Shown piece after piece: positions 56,491-64,000 of a stretch of 64,000 nucleotides of DNA. The translations under genes and the position numbers were made by a program. Source of the stretch: Hydrogenophaga sp. IBVHS2. GTDB lineage: Bacteria; Pseudomonadota; Gammaproteobacteria; Burkholderiales; Burkholderiaceae_C. The stretch lies in assembly GCF_002127215.1 (NCBI RefSeq), contig NZ_NFUT01000002.1, positions 248,001 to 312,000 of the forward strand, read 5' to 3'. The first letter of the stretch is position 1. Each line of letters begins with the position of its first letter. The notes below the pieces were generated by a model. That model ran no database searches. It was not told the origin of the DNA and saw only the letters and a list, made by a program, of their open reading frames with translations.

Positions 56491-59400
56491 ATGAACACGA
56501 ACCCAACCGACCCCCGCTGGCAGTTCTGGATCGACCGGGGCGGCACCTTCACCGACATCGTGGCCAAGCGTCCGGACGGCACGCTGGTCACGCACAAGCT
56601 GCTGTCGGAAAACCCCGAGCAGTACCGCGATGCGGCGGTGGCCGGCATCCGCCACCTGCTGGGGCTGGCCCCCGGCGAGCCGGTCACGCCCGAGCAGGTG
56701 GCCTGCGTGAAGATGGGCACCACCGTGGCCACCAACGCGCTGCTGGAGCGCAAGGGCGAACCCACGCTGCTGGTCACCACGCAGGGCTTCCGCGATGCGC
56801 TGCGCATCGCCTACCAGAACCGCCCGCGCCTGTTCGACCGCCGCATCGTGCTGCCCGAGCTGCTCTACAGCCGCGTGATCGAGGCCCAGGAACGCATGGC
56901 GGCCGACGGCTCCGTGGTGCAGCCGCTGGACGAGGCCCACCTGCGCGAACGCCTGTGGGCGGCCTTCGATGCCGGCCTGCGCAGCGTGGCCGTCGTGTTC
57001 ATGCACGGCTATCGCCACACCGCGCACGAGGCGGCGGCGGCCCGGCTGGCCCACGAGATCGGCTTCACCCAGGTCAGCACCTCGCACCAGACCAGCCCGA
57101 TGATGAAGTTCGTCAGCCGGGGCGACACCACGGTGGTCGACGCCTACCTCTCGCCCATCCTGCGCCGCTATGTGGAGCAGGTGGCCAGCGAGATGCCGGG
57201 CGTGCCGCTGTTCTTCATGCAGTCCAGCGGGGGCCTGACCGACGCCCATCGCTTCCAGGGCAAGGACGCGATCCTCTCCGGTCCGGCTGGCGGCATCGTG
57301 GGCATGGCCCGCACCGCCACGCTGGGCGGCCACCGCCAGGTGATCGGCTTCGACATGGGGGGCACCTCCACCGATGTGTCGCACTACGCCGGGGCTTTCG
57401 AGCGCGAGTTCGAGACCCAGGTGGCCGGCGTGCGCATGCGCGCACCCATGATGAGCATCCACACCGTGGCAGCGGGTGGCGGATCGCTGCTGAGTTTCGA
57501 CGGGTCGCGCTTTCGCGTCGGCCCGGAGAGCGCCGGCGCCAACCCCGGCCCGGCCAGCTACCGGCGCGGCGGCCCGCTGGCGGTGACCGATGCCAACGTG
57601 CTGCTGGGCAAGATCCAGCCGGCCTGGTTTCCCCGTGTGTTCGGCCCCCGTGCCGACGAGCCTTTGTCCGCCGAGGCGGTGCAGGAACGGTTCGGCGCCC
57701 TGGCGCAGCAGACCGGGCGCAGCGCCGAGGACGTGGCCGAGGGCTTCATCCGCATCGCGGTCCAGCAGATGGCCAATGCCATCAAGAAGATCTCGGTGGC
57801 GCGGGGCTACGACGTCACCCGTTACACGCTGCAATGCTTCGGCGGCGCCGGCGGTCAGCATGCCTGCCTGGTGGCCGACGAGCTGGGCATGACGCGTGTC
57901 TTCGTGCACCCGCTGGCGGGGGTGCTCAGTGCCTATGGCATGGGCCTGGCCGACCAGAACGTGATCCGCGAGCGCTCCATCGAACTGCCGCTGGACGCCG
58001 TCGCGCTGTCCACGGTGCAGCAGGCGCTGGACGATCTGGCCCTGCAGGCCACCGAGGCCTTGCGGCAGCAGCAGGCCGGCTCGGGCGAGCTGACGGTGCA
58101 CCGCCGGGTGCATGTGCGCTACGAGGGCAGCGATGCCGCCCTGGTGGTGCCGTTCGGCCCGCTGGACGCCATCGAATCGGCCTTCGAGGCGGCCTACCGC
58201 CAGCGCTTTGCCTTCCTGATGCAGGGCAAGCGGCTCATGGTGGAGGCGGTGTCGGTGGAGGCGGTGGTGGCGGGCGATGCACCGTCGGAGCCGCGTCAGG
58301 CCCTGCACGGGCCGCGCGAGGTGCCGCGCCGCGAGACGGTGCGCATGTACGCCGAAGGCCAGTGGCGCGACGCGGCCCTGGTGGTGCGCGAGGACCTGCG
58401 CCCGGGCGACGTGGTGCCGGGGCCGGCCATCATCGCGGAGAAGAACGCCACCACCGTGGTGGAGCCGGGCTGGGAGGCCCAGCTCACCGCGCTCGACCAC
58501 ATCGTGATGGAGCGCCGCGTGCCCCGCACCGTGCGGCATGCCGCCGGCACCACGGTCGACCCGGTGCTCCTGGAGGTGTTCAACAACCTGTTCATGAACA
58601 TCGCCGAGCAGATGGGTCTGCAGCTGCAGAACACCGCCTACTCGGTCAACATCAAGGAGCGGCTGGACTTTTCGTGCGCGCTGTTCGACGCCGAGGGCAA
58701 CCTGATCGCCAATGCCCCGCACATGCCGGTGCATCTGGGCTCCATGGGCGAAAGCATCAAGACGGTGATCCGCCAGAACGCCGGTCGCATGCAGCCCGGT
58801 GACGTGTACGTGCTCAATGACCCGTACCACGGCGGTACCCACCTGCCGGACGTGACCGTCATCACCCCGGTGTACGTGGGCAATGCACCGCAGCCCACCT
58901 TCTATGTGGGTTCACGCGGACACCATGCCGACATCGGCGGCACCACCCCCGGCTCCATGCCGCCGTTCTCCACCCGCATCGAGGAGGAGGGCGTGCAGAT
59001 CGACAACGTCAAGCTGGTCGAGGGCGGCGTGCTGCGCGAGGCCGAGATGGTCGCGCTGCTGCAGAGCGGCGAGTTCCCCAGCCGCAACCCGCAGCAGAAC
59101 ATGGCCGACCTCAAGGCCCAGATCGCGGCCAACGAGAAAGGCGTGCAGGAGCTGCGGCGCATGGTCGATCAGTTCGGCCTGGATGTCGTGCGGGCCTACA
59201 TGCGCCACGTGCAGGACAACGCCGAAGAGTCGGTGAGGCGCGTCATCACCCGCCTGCAGGACGGCGCCTTCACCCTGCCGCTGGACAACGGCGCGCAGAT
59301 CCGGGTGGCGGTGCGGGTGGATGCAGCCCGGCGCAGCGCCACCATCGACTTCACCGGCACCAGCCCGCAGCAGACGAACAACTTCAACGCGCCGCGGGCG

Positions 59401-60084
59401 GTGTGCATGGCCGCGGTGCTGTATGTCTTCCGCACCCTGGTGGACGACGACATCCCGCTCAATGCCGGCTGCCTCAAGCCGCTGGAGGTCATCATTCCGG
59501 CGGGCTGCATGCTCAACCCGAACCCGCCGGCCTCGGTGGTGGCGGGCAACGTCGAGACCTCGACCTGCATCACCAACGCCCTGTACGGCGCGCTCGGCGT
59601 GATGGCGGGCAGCCAGCCCACCATGAACAACTTCACCTTCGGCAACGCCGCCTACCAGTACTACGAGACCATCTCGGGCGGCAGCGGGGCCGGTGAAGGC
59701 TTTGACGGCACGGCGGTCGTGCAGACCCACATGACCAACTCCCGCCTGACCGATCCGGAGATCCTCGAGTTCCGCTTCCCGGTGCGGCTGGAGAGCTACC
59801 AGATCCGGCGCGGCTCCGGCGGCGCCGGCCGGTGGCGCGGGGGAGACGGGGGCGTGCGCCGCATCCGCTTCCTGCAGGCCATGACCGCCAGCATCCTGTC
59901 CAACGGGCGGGTGCATCCGGCCTTCGGCATGGCCGGCGGGCAGCCCGGCGCACCGGGCATCAACCGGGTGGTGCGGGCCGACGGATCGGAAGAACGGCTG
60001 GGCCACATCGGCCAGGCCGAGATGCAGCCCGGCGATGTGTTCGAGATCCACACGCCCGGGGGCGGGGGCTACGGCAGCGCCTGA
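56491..60084 (+). CDS. Hydantoinase/5-oxoprolinase, fused HyuA-HyuB
   Basis: 1197-residue ATP-dependent amidohydrolase. The HyuA half (~1-690) starts [18 protein letters not shown] (actin-like ATPase phosphate loop) and has [14 protein letters not shown] and TVAAGGGS. The HyuB half (~700-1190) has [61 protein letters not shown] and GGDGGVRRI. The full fusion is the form of 5-oxoprolinase; N-methylhydantoinase and acetophenone carboxylase-like enzymes have split subunits. Exact substrate unknown: pyroglutamate or a hydantoin are the leading options. Confidence 0.92.
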   Translation: MNTNPTDPRWQFWIDRGGTFTDIVAKRPDGTLVTHKLLSENPEQYRDAAVAGIRHLLGLAPGEPVTPEQVACVKMGTTVATNALLERKGEPTLLVTTQGFRDALRIAYQNRPRLFDRRIVLPELLYSRVIEAQERMAADGSVVQPLDEAHLRERLWAAFDAGLRSVAVVFMHGYRHTAHEAAAARLAHEIGFTQVSTSHQTSPMMKFVSRGDTTVVDAYLSPILRRYVEQVASEMPGVPLFFMQSSGGLTDAHRFQGKDAILSGPAGGIVGMARTATLGGHRQVIGFDMGGTSTDVSHYAGAFEREFETQVAGVRMRAPMMSIHTVAAGGGSLLSFDGSRFRVGPESAGANPGPASYRRGGPLAVTDANVLLGKIQPAWFPRVFGPRADEPLSAEAVQERFGALAQQTGRSAEDVAEGFIRIAVQQMANAIKKISVARGYDVTRYTLQCFGGAGGQHACLVADELGMTRVFVHPLAGVLSAYGMGLADQNVIRERSIELPLDAVALSTVQQALDDLALQATEALRQQQAGSGELTVHRRVHVRYEGSDAALVVPFGPLDAIESAFEAAYRQRFAFLMQGKRLMVEAVSVEAVVAGDAPSEPRQALHGPREVPRRETVRMYAEGQWRDAALVVREDLRPGDVVPGPAIIAEKNATTVVEPGWEAQLTALDHIVMERRVPRTVRHAAGTTVDPVLLEVFNNLFMNIAEQMGLQLQNTAYSVNIKERLDFSCALFDAEGNLIANAPHMPVHLGSMGESIKTVIRQNAGRMQPGDVYVLNDPYHGGTHLPDVTVITPVYVGNAPQPTFYVGSRGHHADIGGTTPGSMPPFSTRIEEEGVQIDNVKLVEGGVLREAEMVALLQSGEFPSRNPQQNMADLKAQIAANEKGVQELRRMVDQFGLDVVRAYMRHVQDNAEESVRRVITRLQDGAFTLPLDNGAQIRVAVRVDAARRSATIDFTGTSPQQTNNFNAPRAVCMAAVLYVFRTLVDDDIPLNAGCLKPLEVIIPAGCMLNPNPPASVVAGNVETSTCITNALYGALGVMAGSQPTMNNFTFGNAAYQYYETISGGSGAGEGFDGTAVVQTHMTNSRLTDPEILEFRFPVRLESYQIRRGSGGAGRWRGGDGGVRRIRFLQAMTASILSNGRVHPAFGMAGGQPGAPGINRVVRADGSEERLGHIGQAEMQPGDVFEIHTPGGGGYGSA

Positions 60085-60096
60085 GGCGGCCTGGGC

Positions 60097-61242
60097 TCAG
60101 AGTTCCTCGACCCGACGGGCCGGGTAGCTGTCCCAGGCCTGGCAGCCGGGGCACTGCCAGAAATGCTGGCGGGCCTCGAAACCGCACGCCGCACAGCGGT
60201 AGCGCTTGAGCGGCGCGCTGGCCTGTTCCAGCGTGCGCTGCACCGGCGCCTGGGCCTGTGGATCGGACAGGGTCTCGCCGGACAGCCAGCGCGCACCGAT
60301 CACCAGCGAAGGTTCACGCTCCAGGTGCTGCAGGTAGCGGGCCCGCGAGGCGGCGGGGTCGGATTCCATGGCGGCCAGCGCCTCGGTGATGTCGATGGAG
60401 GGGCTGCGCTCGTCGGCCGCCCGCAGCACGGCAGCCACGTCCGGCTGGCGTCCGGTCTGCTGGCCCAGGTCGGTCATGAGCCGGGCCACCAGCGGCAGGG
60501 CCTGGGGGGCGTGACGCGCCAGGTTCAGCAGCGCATCGAGCGCCGCGGCGGCATCGCCCTCCTGCTGGCGCAGGCTGGCCAGCACCACCCAGGCGCGGGC
60601 CACCTGCGGGGCTTCGCGGACGGCGGCGTCCAGCAGCGCGCGGGCGCGGCCACGGTCGCCTTCGCGCAGCGCCAGCTCGGCTTCCTCGCACCGGTAGTGC
60701 GCCAGGCGCGAAGCAAAGCTGCCTTCGGCCTGGGCATCGAGCTGGCGTGCCACGGTCTGTGCCTTGGGCCAGTCGCGCGAGCGCTCATAGATGCCCAGCA
60801 GGGCCAGCATGGCCTCGCCGGCAAACGAGGTGCCCTGGAGCTTCTGCAGGGCGGCTTCGGCCCGGTCCAGCAGGCCGGCCTTCAGGAAGTCGAGTGCCAG
60901 CGCATGCTGGGCCCGGTCTCGGTCCTTGCCGCTGACATCGGCACGCGAGAGCAGGTGTTCGTGCACCCGCACGGCACGGTCGTAGTCGCCGCGGCGGCGG
61001 AACAGGTTGCCCAGCGCGAAATGCAGTTCGGTGGTGTCCGGATCGCCCTGGACCGCCTCGATGAAGGCGTCGATGGCCTGGTCCTGCTGTTCGTTGAGCA
61101 GGTGGTTCAGGCCCCGGAAATAGGCCTTGGGGGCCTGCCGGCTCTCCATGCGCCACTGCCGCAGATCCAGGCGGGAGGCTGCCCAGCCGAGGGCGAAGGC
61201 CAGGGGCAGGCCCCACAACAGCCAGGTCAGGTCAAAGTCCAT
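60097..61242 (-). CDS. lapB: Lipopolysaccharide assembly protein LapB
   Basis: 381-residue membrane-anchored TPR protein that promotes LpxC turnover and LPS assembly. An N-terminal helix (LTWLLWGLPLAFALGWAAS) is followed by YFRGLNHLLNEQQDQAIDAFIEAVQGDPDTTELHFALGNLFRRRG and further TPRs, and a C-terminal rubredoxin-like CAACGF...CPGCQAWDSYP zinc motif. The start overlaps lapA by 11 bases. Confidence 0.94.
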   Translation of the reverse strand: MDFDLTWLLWGLPLAFALGWAASRLDLRQWRMESRQAPKAYFRGLNHLLNEQQDQAIDAFIEAVQGDPDTTELHFALGNLFRRRGDYDRAVRVHEHLLSRADVSGKDRDRAQHALALDFLKAGLLDRAEAALQKLQGTSFAGEAMLALLGIYERSRDWPKAQTVARQLDAQAEGSFASRLAHYRCEEAELALREGDRGRARALLDAAVREAPQVARAWVVLASLRQQEGDAAAALDALLNLARHAPQALPLVARLMTDLGQQTGRQPDVAAVLRAADERSPSIDITEALAAMESDPAASRARYLQHLEREPSLVIGARWLSGETLSDPQAQAPVQRTLEQASAPLKRYRCAACGFEARQHFWQCPGCQAWDSYPARRVEEL

Positions 61243-61543
61243 GTCGTCGTTCGATCGGGTCGGTGGGGAGCAGGGTGGTGTCGCCGCCGAAGGCGGTGGT
61301 GGGGCTGCCACCGGCCGTGCCGGCACGCCGGCGCGCCTTCTTGGCCTTGAGCCACAGCGGCACCATGGCCACCACGCCCAGGAACACGCCGATCAGCATG
61401 GACAGCAGCACCACCACCACCAGCGGTGCCTGCCAGCGTGCGCCGAAGAACAGGTGCAGCGTGACCTTGTCCTGGTTGTTCAGCGCAAAGGCGAAAAGGA
61501 CAAAAAAAAGGGCTGCGTTGAGCAGCCACATGAGGTACTTCAC
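61232..61543 (-). CDS. lapA: Lipopolysaccharide assembly protein LapA
   Basis: 103-residue inner-membrane protein (DUF1049) with two transmembrane helices: MWLLNAALFFVLFAFALNN, then LVVVVLLSMLIGVFLGVVAMVPLWL. NQDKVTLHLFFG between them is the family motif. It partners LapB. The C-terminal tail is short and charged. Confidence 0.92.
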   Translation of the reverse strand: MKYLMWLLNAALFFVLFAFALNNQDKVTLHLFFGARWQAPLVVVVLLSMLIGVFLGVVAMVPLWLKAKKARRRAGTAGGSPTTAFGGDTTLLPTDPIERRHGL

Positions 61544-61585
61544 GGCATCCCCTCTGTGGTGGGAGCCGATTGTAGCCAGCGGTCT

Positions 61586-61906
61586 TCAGCCGCCCGGCTT
61601 GCCTTCCCGTCCGAGCATCTCGGCGGTGCGGGCATCGACCTGCTCGCGCAGGGCCTTGCCGGGCTTGAAGTGGGGCACCCGCTTCTCCGGGATCATGACG
61701 CTCTCGCCCGAGCGCGGATTGCGCCCGATGCGGGGTGAACGGCGGTTCACCGAGAAACTGCCGAAGCCCCGGATCTCGATCCGGTGGCCACGCACCAGGG
61801 CGTCACCCATTGCGTCCAGGATCGCCTTGACGGCGAACTCCGCATCGCGGTGGGTGAGCTGGCTGAAACGGCTGGCCAGGGCTTCGACGAGGTCGCTTCG
61901 GGTCAT
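61586..61906 (-). CDS. ihfB: Integration host factor beta subunit
   Basis: 106-residue DNA-bending protein: [45 protein letters not shown], and [13 protein letters not shown]. It forms a heterodimer with IhfA and assists sigma-54 activators by looping DNA, which is relevant to the sigma-54 promoters here. It lies 25 bp downstream of rpsA, the usual order. Confidence 0.96.
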   Translation of the reverse strand: MTRSDLVEALASRFSQLTHRDAEFAVKAILDAMGDALVRGHRIEIRGFGSFSVNRRSPRIGRNPRSGESVMIPEKRVPHFKPGKALREQVDARTAEMLGREGKPGG

Positions 61907-61931
61907 GGGGAGAAGAAGGTGCCGCAGCCGA

Positions 61932-63611
61932 TCAGTTGTTGCTGTTGTCCAGCTTGGCGCGCAGCAGGGCGCCCAGGCTGGTGGTGCCGGCGTTGCCGGT
62001 GTTCTGGTTCAGGCTGGCCATGGCTTCGTTCTGGTCGGCCATGTCCTTGGCCTTGATGGACAGCTGGATGTTGCGGGTCTTGCGATCCACGTTGACCACC
62101 ACGGCGGTGACTTCGTCGCCCTCTTTCAGCACGTTGCGCGCGTCTTCCACGCGGTCACGGCTGATCTCGGAGGCCCGCAGGTAGCCCAGCACGTCTTCAC
62201 CCAGGTCGATCTCGGCGCCCTTGGCATCCACGGTCTTGACCTTGCCGGTCACCACGGAACCCTTGTCGTTGACCGACACGAAGGTGGTGAACGGGTCGCC
62301 GTCGAGCTGCTTGATGCCCAGGGAGATGCGCTCGCGCTCCACGTCGATGGCCAGCACGATGGCTTCGACTTCCTGGCCCTTCTTGTAGTTGCGAACGGCG
62401 GCTTCGCCGGTTTCGTTCCAGGACAGGTCGGACAGGTGCACCAGGCCATCGATGCCAGCGGCCAGACCGACGAACACGCCGAAGTCGGTGATCGACTTGA
62501 TGGGGCCCTTGACGCGGTCACCGCGCTTGGTGGCTTCTGCGAACTCGTGCCAGGGGTTGGCGCGGCACTGCTTCATGCCCAGCGAGATGCGGCGCTTGTC
62601 TTCGTCGATGTCGAGCACCATGACTTCGACTTCGTCGCCCAGCGACACCAGCTTGGACGGGGCCACGTTCTTGTTGGTCCAGTCCATTTCAGACACGTGC
62701 ACCAGGCCTTCAATGCCCGGCTCGAGTTCCACGAACGCGCCGTAGTCGGCGATGTTGGTGATCTTGCCGAACATGCGCGTGCCTTGCGGGTAGCGGCGCG
62801 AAACGCCCATCCACGGGTCATCGCCCATTTGCTTGAGGCCCAGCGAGACGCGGTGCTTCTCGGTGTCGAACTTGAGGATCTTGGCGGTGATTTCCTGACC
62901 AGCCGTGACCACTTCGCTCGGGTGGCGAACACGGCGCCATGCCATGTCGGTGATGTGCAGCAGGCCGTCGATGCCGCCGAGGTCCACGAACGCACCGTAT
63001 TCGGTGATGTTCTTGACCACGCCGTGCACGATGGCGCCTTCCTTCAGGGTGTCCATCAGCTTGGCGCGCTCTTCGCCCATGGAGGCTTCCACCACGGCGC
63101 GGCGGCTCAGCACCACGTTGTTGCGCTTGCGGTCGAGCTTGATGACCTTGAATTCCAGGGTCTTGTTCTCGTACGGGGTCAGGTCCTTGGTGGGACGGCT
63201 GTCGACCAGCGAGCCCGGCAGGAAGGCGCTGATGCCGTTGACCATGACCTTCAGGCCGCCCTTGACCTTGGCGCCGGTGGTGCCGGTGACGAACTCGCCG
63301 GATTCCAGGGCCTTCTCGAGGGCCATCCAGGACGCCAGGCGCTTGGCCTTGTCGCGCGACAGCAGTGTGTCGCCGAAACCGTTCTCGACGGAGTCGATGG
63401 CCACCGACACGAAGTCGCCGACCTGCACCTCGAGCTCGCCCTGGTCGTTCTTGAACTCGGCCAGCGGGACGAAAGCTTCCGACTTGAGGCCGGCGTTGAC
63501 CACCACATGGTTGTGTTCGATGCGGACCACCTCGGCGGTGATGACCTCGCCCGAGCGCATTTCAGCGCGTTTCAGGGACTCTTCGAACAGGGCGGCAAAA
63601 GATTCAGACAT
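61932..63611 (-). CDS. rpsA: 30S ribosomal protein S1
   Basis: 559-residue S1 with six S1 RNA-binding repeats, e.g. [27 protein letters not shown] and [30 protein letters not shown]. The N-terminal [19 protein letters not shown] is standard. The 178-bp leader to cmk holds a short dyad GTGGTGC/GCACCAC (63707-63723) that might take part in S1 autoregulation. RBS AGGAAA precedes the ATG. Confidence 0.97.
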   Translation of the reverse strand: MSESFAALFEESLKRAEMRSGEVITAEVVRIEHNHVVVNAGLKSEAFVPLAEFKNDQGELEVQVGDFVSVAIDSVENGFGDTLLSRDKAKRLASWMALEKALESGEFVTGTTGAKVKGGLKVMVNGISAFLPGSLVDSRPTKDLTPYENKTLEFKVIKLDRKRNNVVLSRRAVVEASMGEERAKLMDTLKEGAIVHGVVKNITEYGAFVDLGGIDGLLHITDMAWRRVRHPSEVVTAGQEITAKILKFDTEKHRVSLGLKQMGDDPWMGVSRRYPQGTRMFGKITNIADYGAFVELEPGIEGLVHVSEMDWTNKNVAPSKLVSLGDEVEVMVLDIDEDKRRISLGMKQCRANPWHEFAEATKRGDRVKGPIKSITDFGVFVGLAAGIDGLVHLSDLSWNETGEAAVRNYKKGQEVEAIVLAIDVERERISLGIKQLDGDPFTTFVSVNDKGSVVTGKVKTVDAKGAEIDLGEDVLGYLRASEISRDRVEDARNVLKEGDEVTAVVVNVDRKTRNIQLSIKAKDMADQNEAMASLNQNTGNAGTTSLGALLRAKLDNSNN

Positions 63612-63789
63612 GGAGTTTCCTAAGACCGCTCAGCGTCGGCGTGCACCACGGGCGCAGGAGACCTGCATCGGGTGGCGGGATACGACGGTTGGGCGGCGTT
63701 GCAGTTGTGGTGCGCAGCACCACGGGGTTGGTTGAAAAGAACCATCGGGCCTGCGGGCTGGGATCGCCCGGCGGGGCCGTCTGGGCCGG

Positions 63790-64000
63790 TCAGCGGGGTT
63801 CGCGGCCTTCCGCAAACACCACCTTGTCCTGCCACCAGTCCAGCACCTGCTGCACCGAGGATTCGATGTCGAGCGAGGAGTTGTCCAGCATCAGGGCGTC
63901 TTCGGCGGGCTTCAGGGGTGCATGGGCCCGGTTGGAATCCCGGTCATCGCGCGCCCTGAGGTCTGCCAGAAGGTCATCGAGTCTAGCAGGGATTCCCTTT
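63790..64000 (-). CDS. cmk: Cytidylate kinase, C-terminal part
   Basis: The last ~69 codons of a protein cut by the right window edge. The tail reads [34 protein letters not shown] and ends [13 protein letters not shown], matching the C-terminal Arg-Asp rich substrate-binding and helix region of CMP kinase. The gene order cmk-rpsA-ihfB confirms it. The N-terminus is outside the window. Confidence 0.92.
   Translation of the reverse strand, partial: KGIPARLDDLLADLRARDDRDSNRAHAPLKPAEDALMLDNSSLDIESSVQQVLDWWQDKVVFAEGREPR

Noticed and set aside
56398..58842. An 814-codon minus-strand open frame opposite the oxoprolinase gene
   Set aside because: Codon-position bias belongs to the plus-strand gene; the translation is His/Gly/Arg-rich with no domains.
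61263..63623. A very long plus-strand open frame (786 codons) opposite rpsA and lapA
   Set aside because: It is antisense to rpsA, ihfB and lapA, has repetitive His/Val/Gln-rich translation typical of GC-rich shadow frames, and has no family signature.

Overview
The window is GC-rich chromosomal DNA of a betaproteobacterium, most likely order Burkholderiales. This rests on the housekeeping blocks at both ends (pyrG-kdsA-eno-ftsB, and cmk-rpsA-ihfB-lapA-lapB) together with dbpA, hslO, rdgC and coaBC. I cannot name the genus from sequence alone. I saw no rRNA, tRNA, CRISPR array, insertion sequence or prophage. Genes are densely packed, and many adjoining genes overlap by ATGA or GTGA.

Layout. 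0-14 kb: housekeeping genes (xerD end, dbpA, two sensor kinases, a gamma-carbonic anhydrase-like protein, hslO, ftsB, eno, kdsA, pyrG, coaBC). 13.6-17 kb: an amino-acid-type periplasmic binding protein, an Asp/Glu racemase-family protein and a Tat-exported metallo-beta-lactamase-fold protein. 16.9-21.2 kb: a ModE-like regulator divergent from a tungstate ABC transporter (tupBCA) followed by a ModA-like lipoprotein. 21.4-23.4 kb: an Rnk/GreA-like protein and an acyl-CoA synthetase. 23.4-51.5 kb: the core accessory region. 51.5-56.5 kb: fluC, rdgC, a TRAP transporter and a MarR-like regulator. 56.5-64 kb: a hydantoinase/oxoprolinase fusion, then lapB-lapA-ihfB-rpsA-cmk.

The 23-51 kb core looks like one alcohol and aldehyde oxidation programme. 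It holds a periplasmic PQQ alcohol dehydrogenase with the Asp-Tyr-Asp signature expected of lanthanide-dependent enzymes, two c-type cytochromes, and a 'quinoprotein relay' set (SoxYZ-like carrier, two SoxH-like metallohydrolases, ABC transporter, MoxJ-like binding protein). It also holds pqqABCDE, whose operon continues into four envelope genes including a MotA/ExbB-like and ExbD/MotB-like pair. Last comes a five-gene tungsten aldehyde oxidoreductase operon (aorABCDE type). The tungstate importer upstream would supply the metal for the aldehyde oxidoreductase. The inferred flow is alcohol to aldehyde in the periplasm, electrons to cytochrome c, and aldehyde to acid in the cytoplasm.

Control. 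Five sequences with the exact sigma-54 layout (TGGC[AC][CT], five bases, TTGC; GG and GC ten bases apart) lie upstream of the PQQ-ABC/SoxYZ operon, the alcohol dehydrogenase, pqqA, cytochrome c-550 and a second regulator gene. A full AcoR-type sigma-54 activator is encoded among them, and a second AcoR-like protein lacks the AAA+ domain. Three strong intrinsic terminators sit inside operons, directly after the alcohol dehydrogenase, pqqA and the aldehyde oxidoreductase catalytic subunit. This suggests deliberate over-expression of the first product in each. The most novel candidates are this sigma-54/terminator wiring and the MotA/ExbD-like envelope module fused to the pqq operon.
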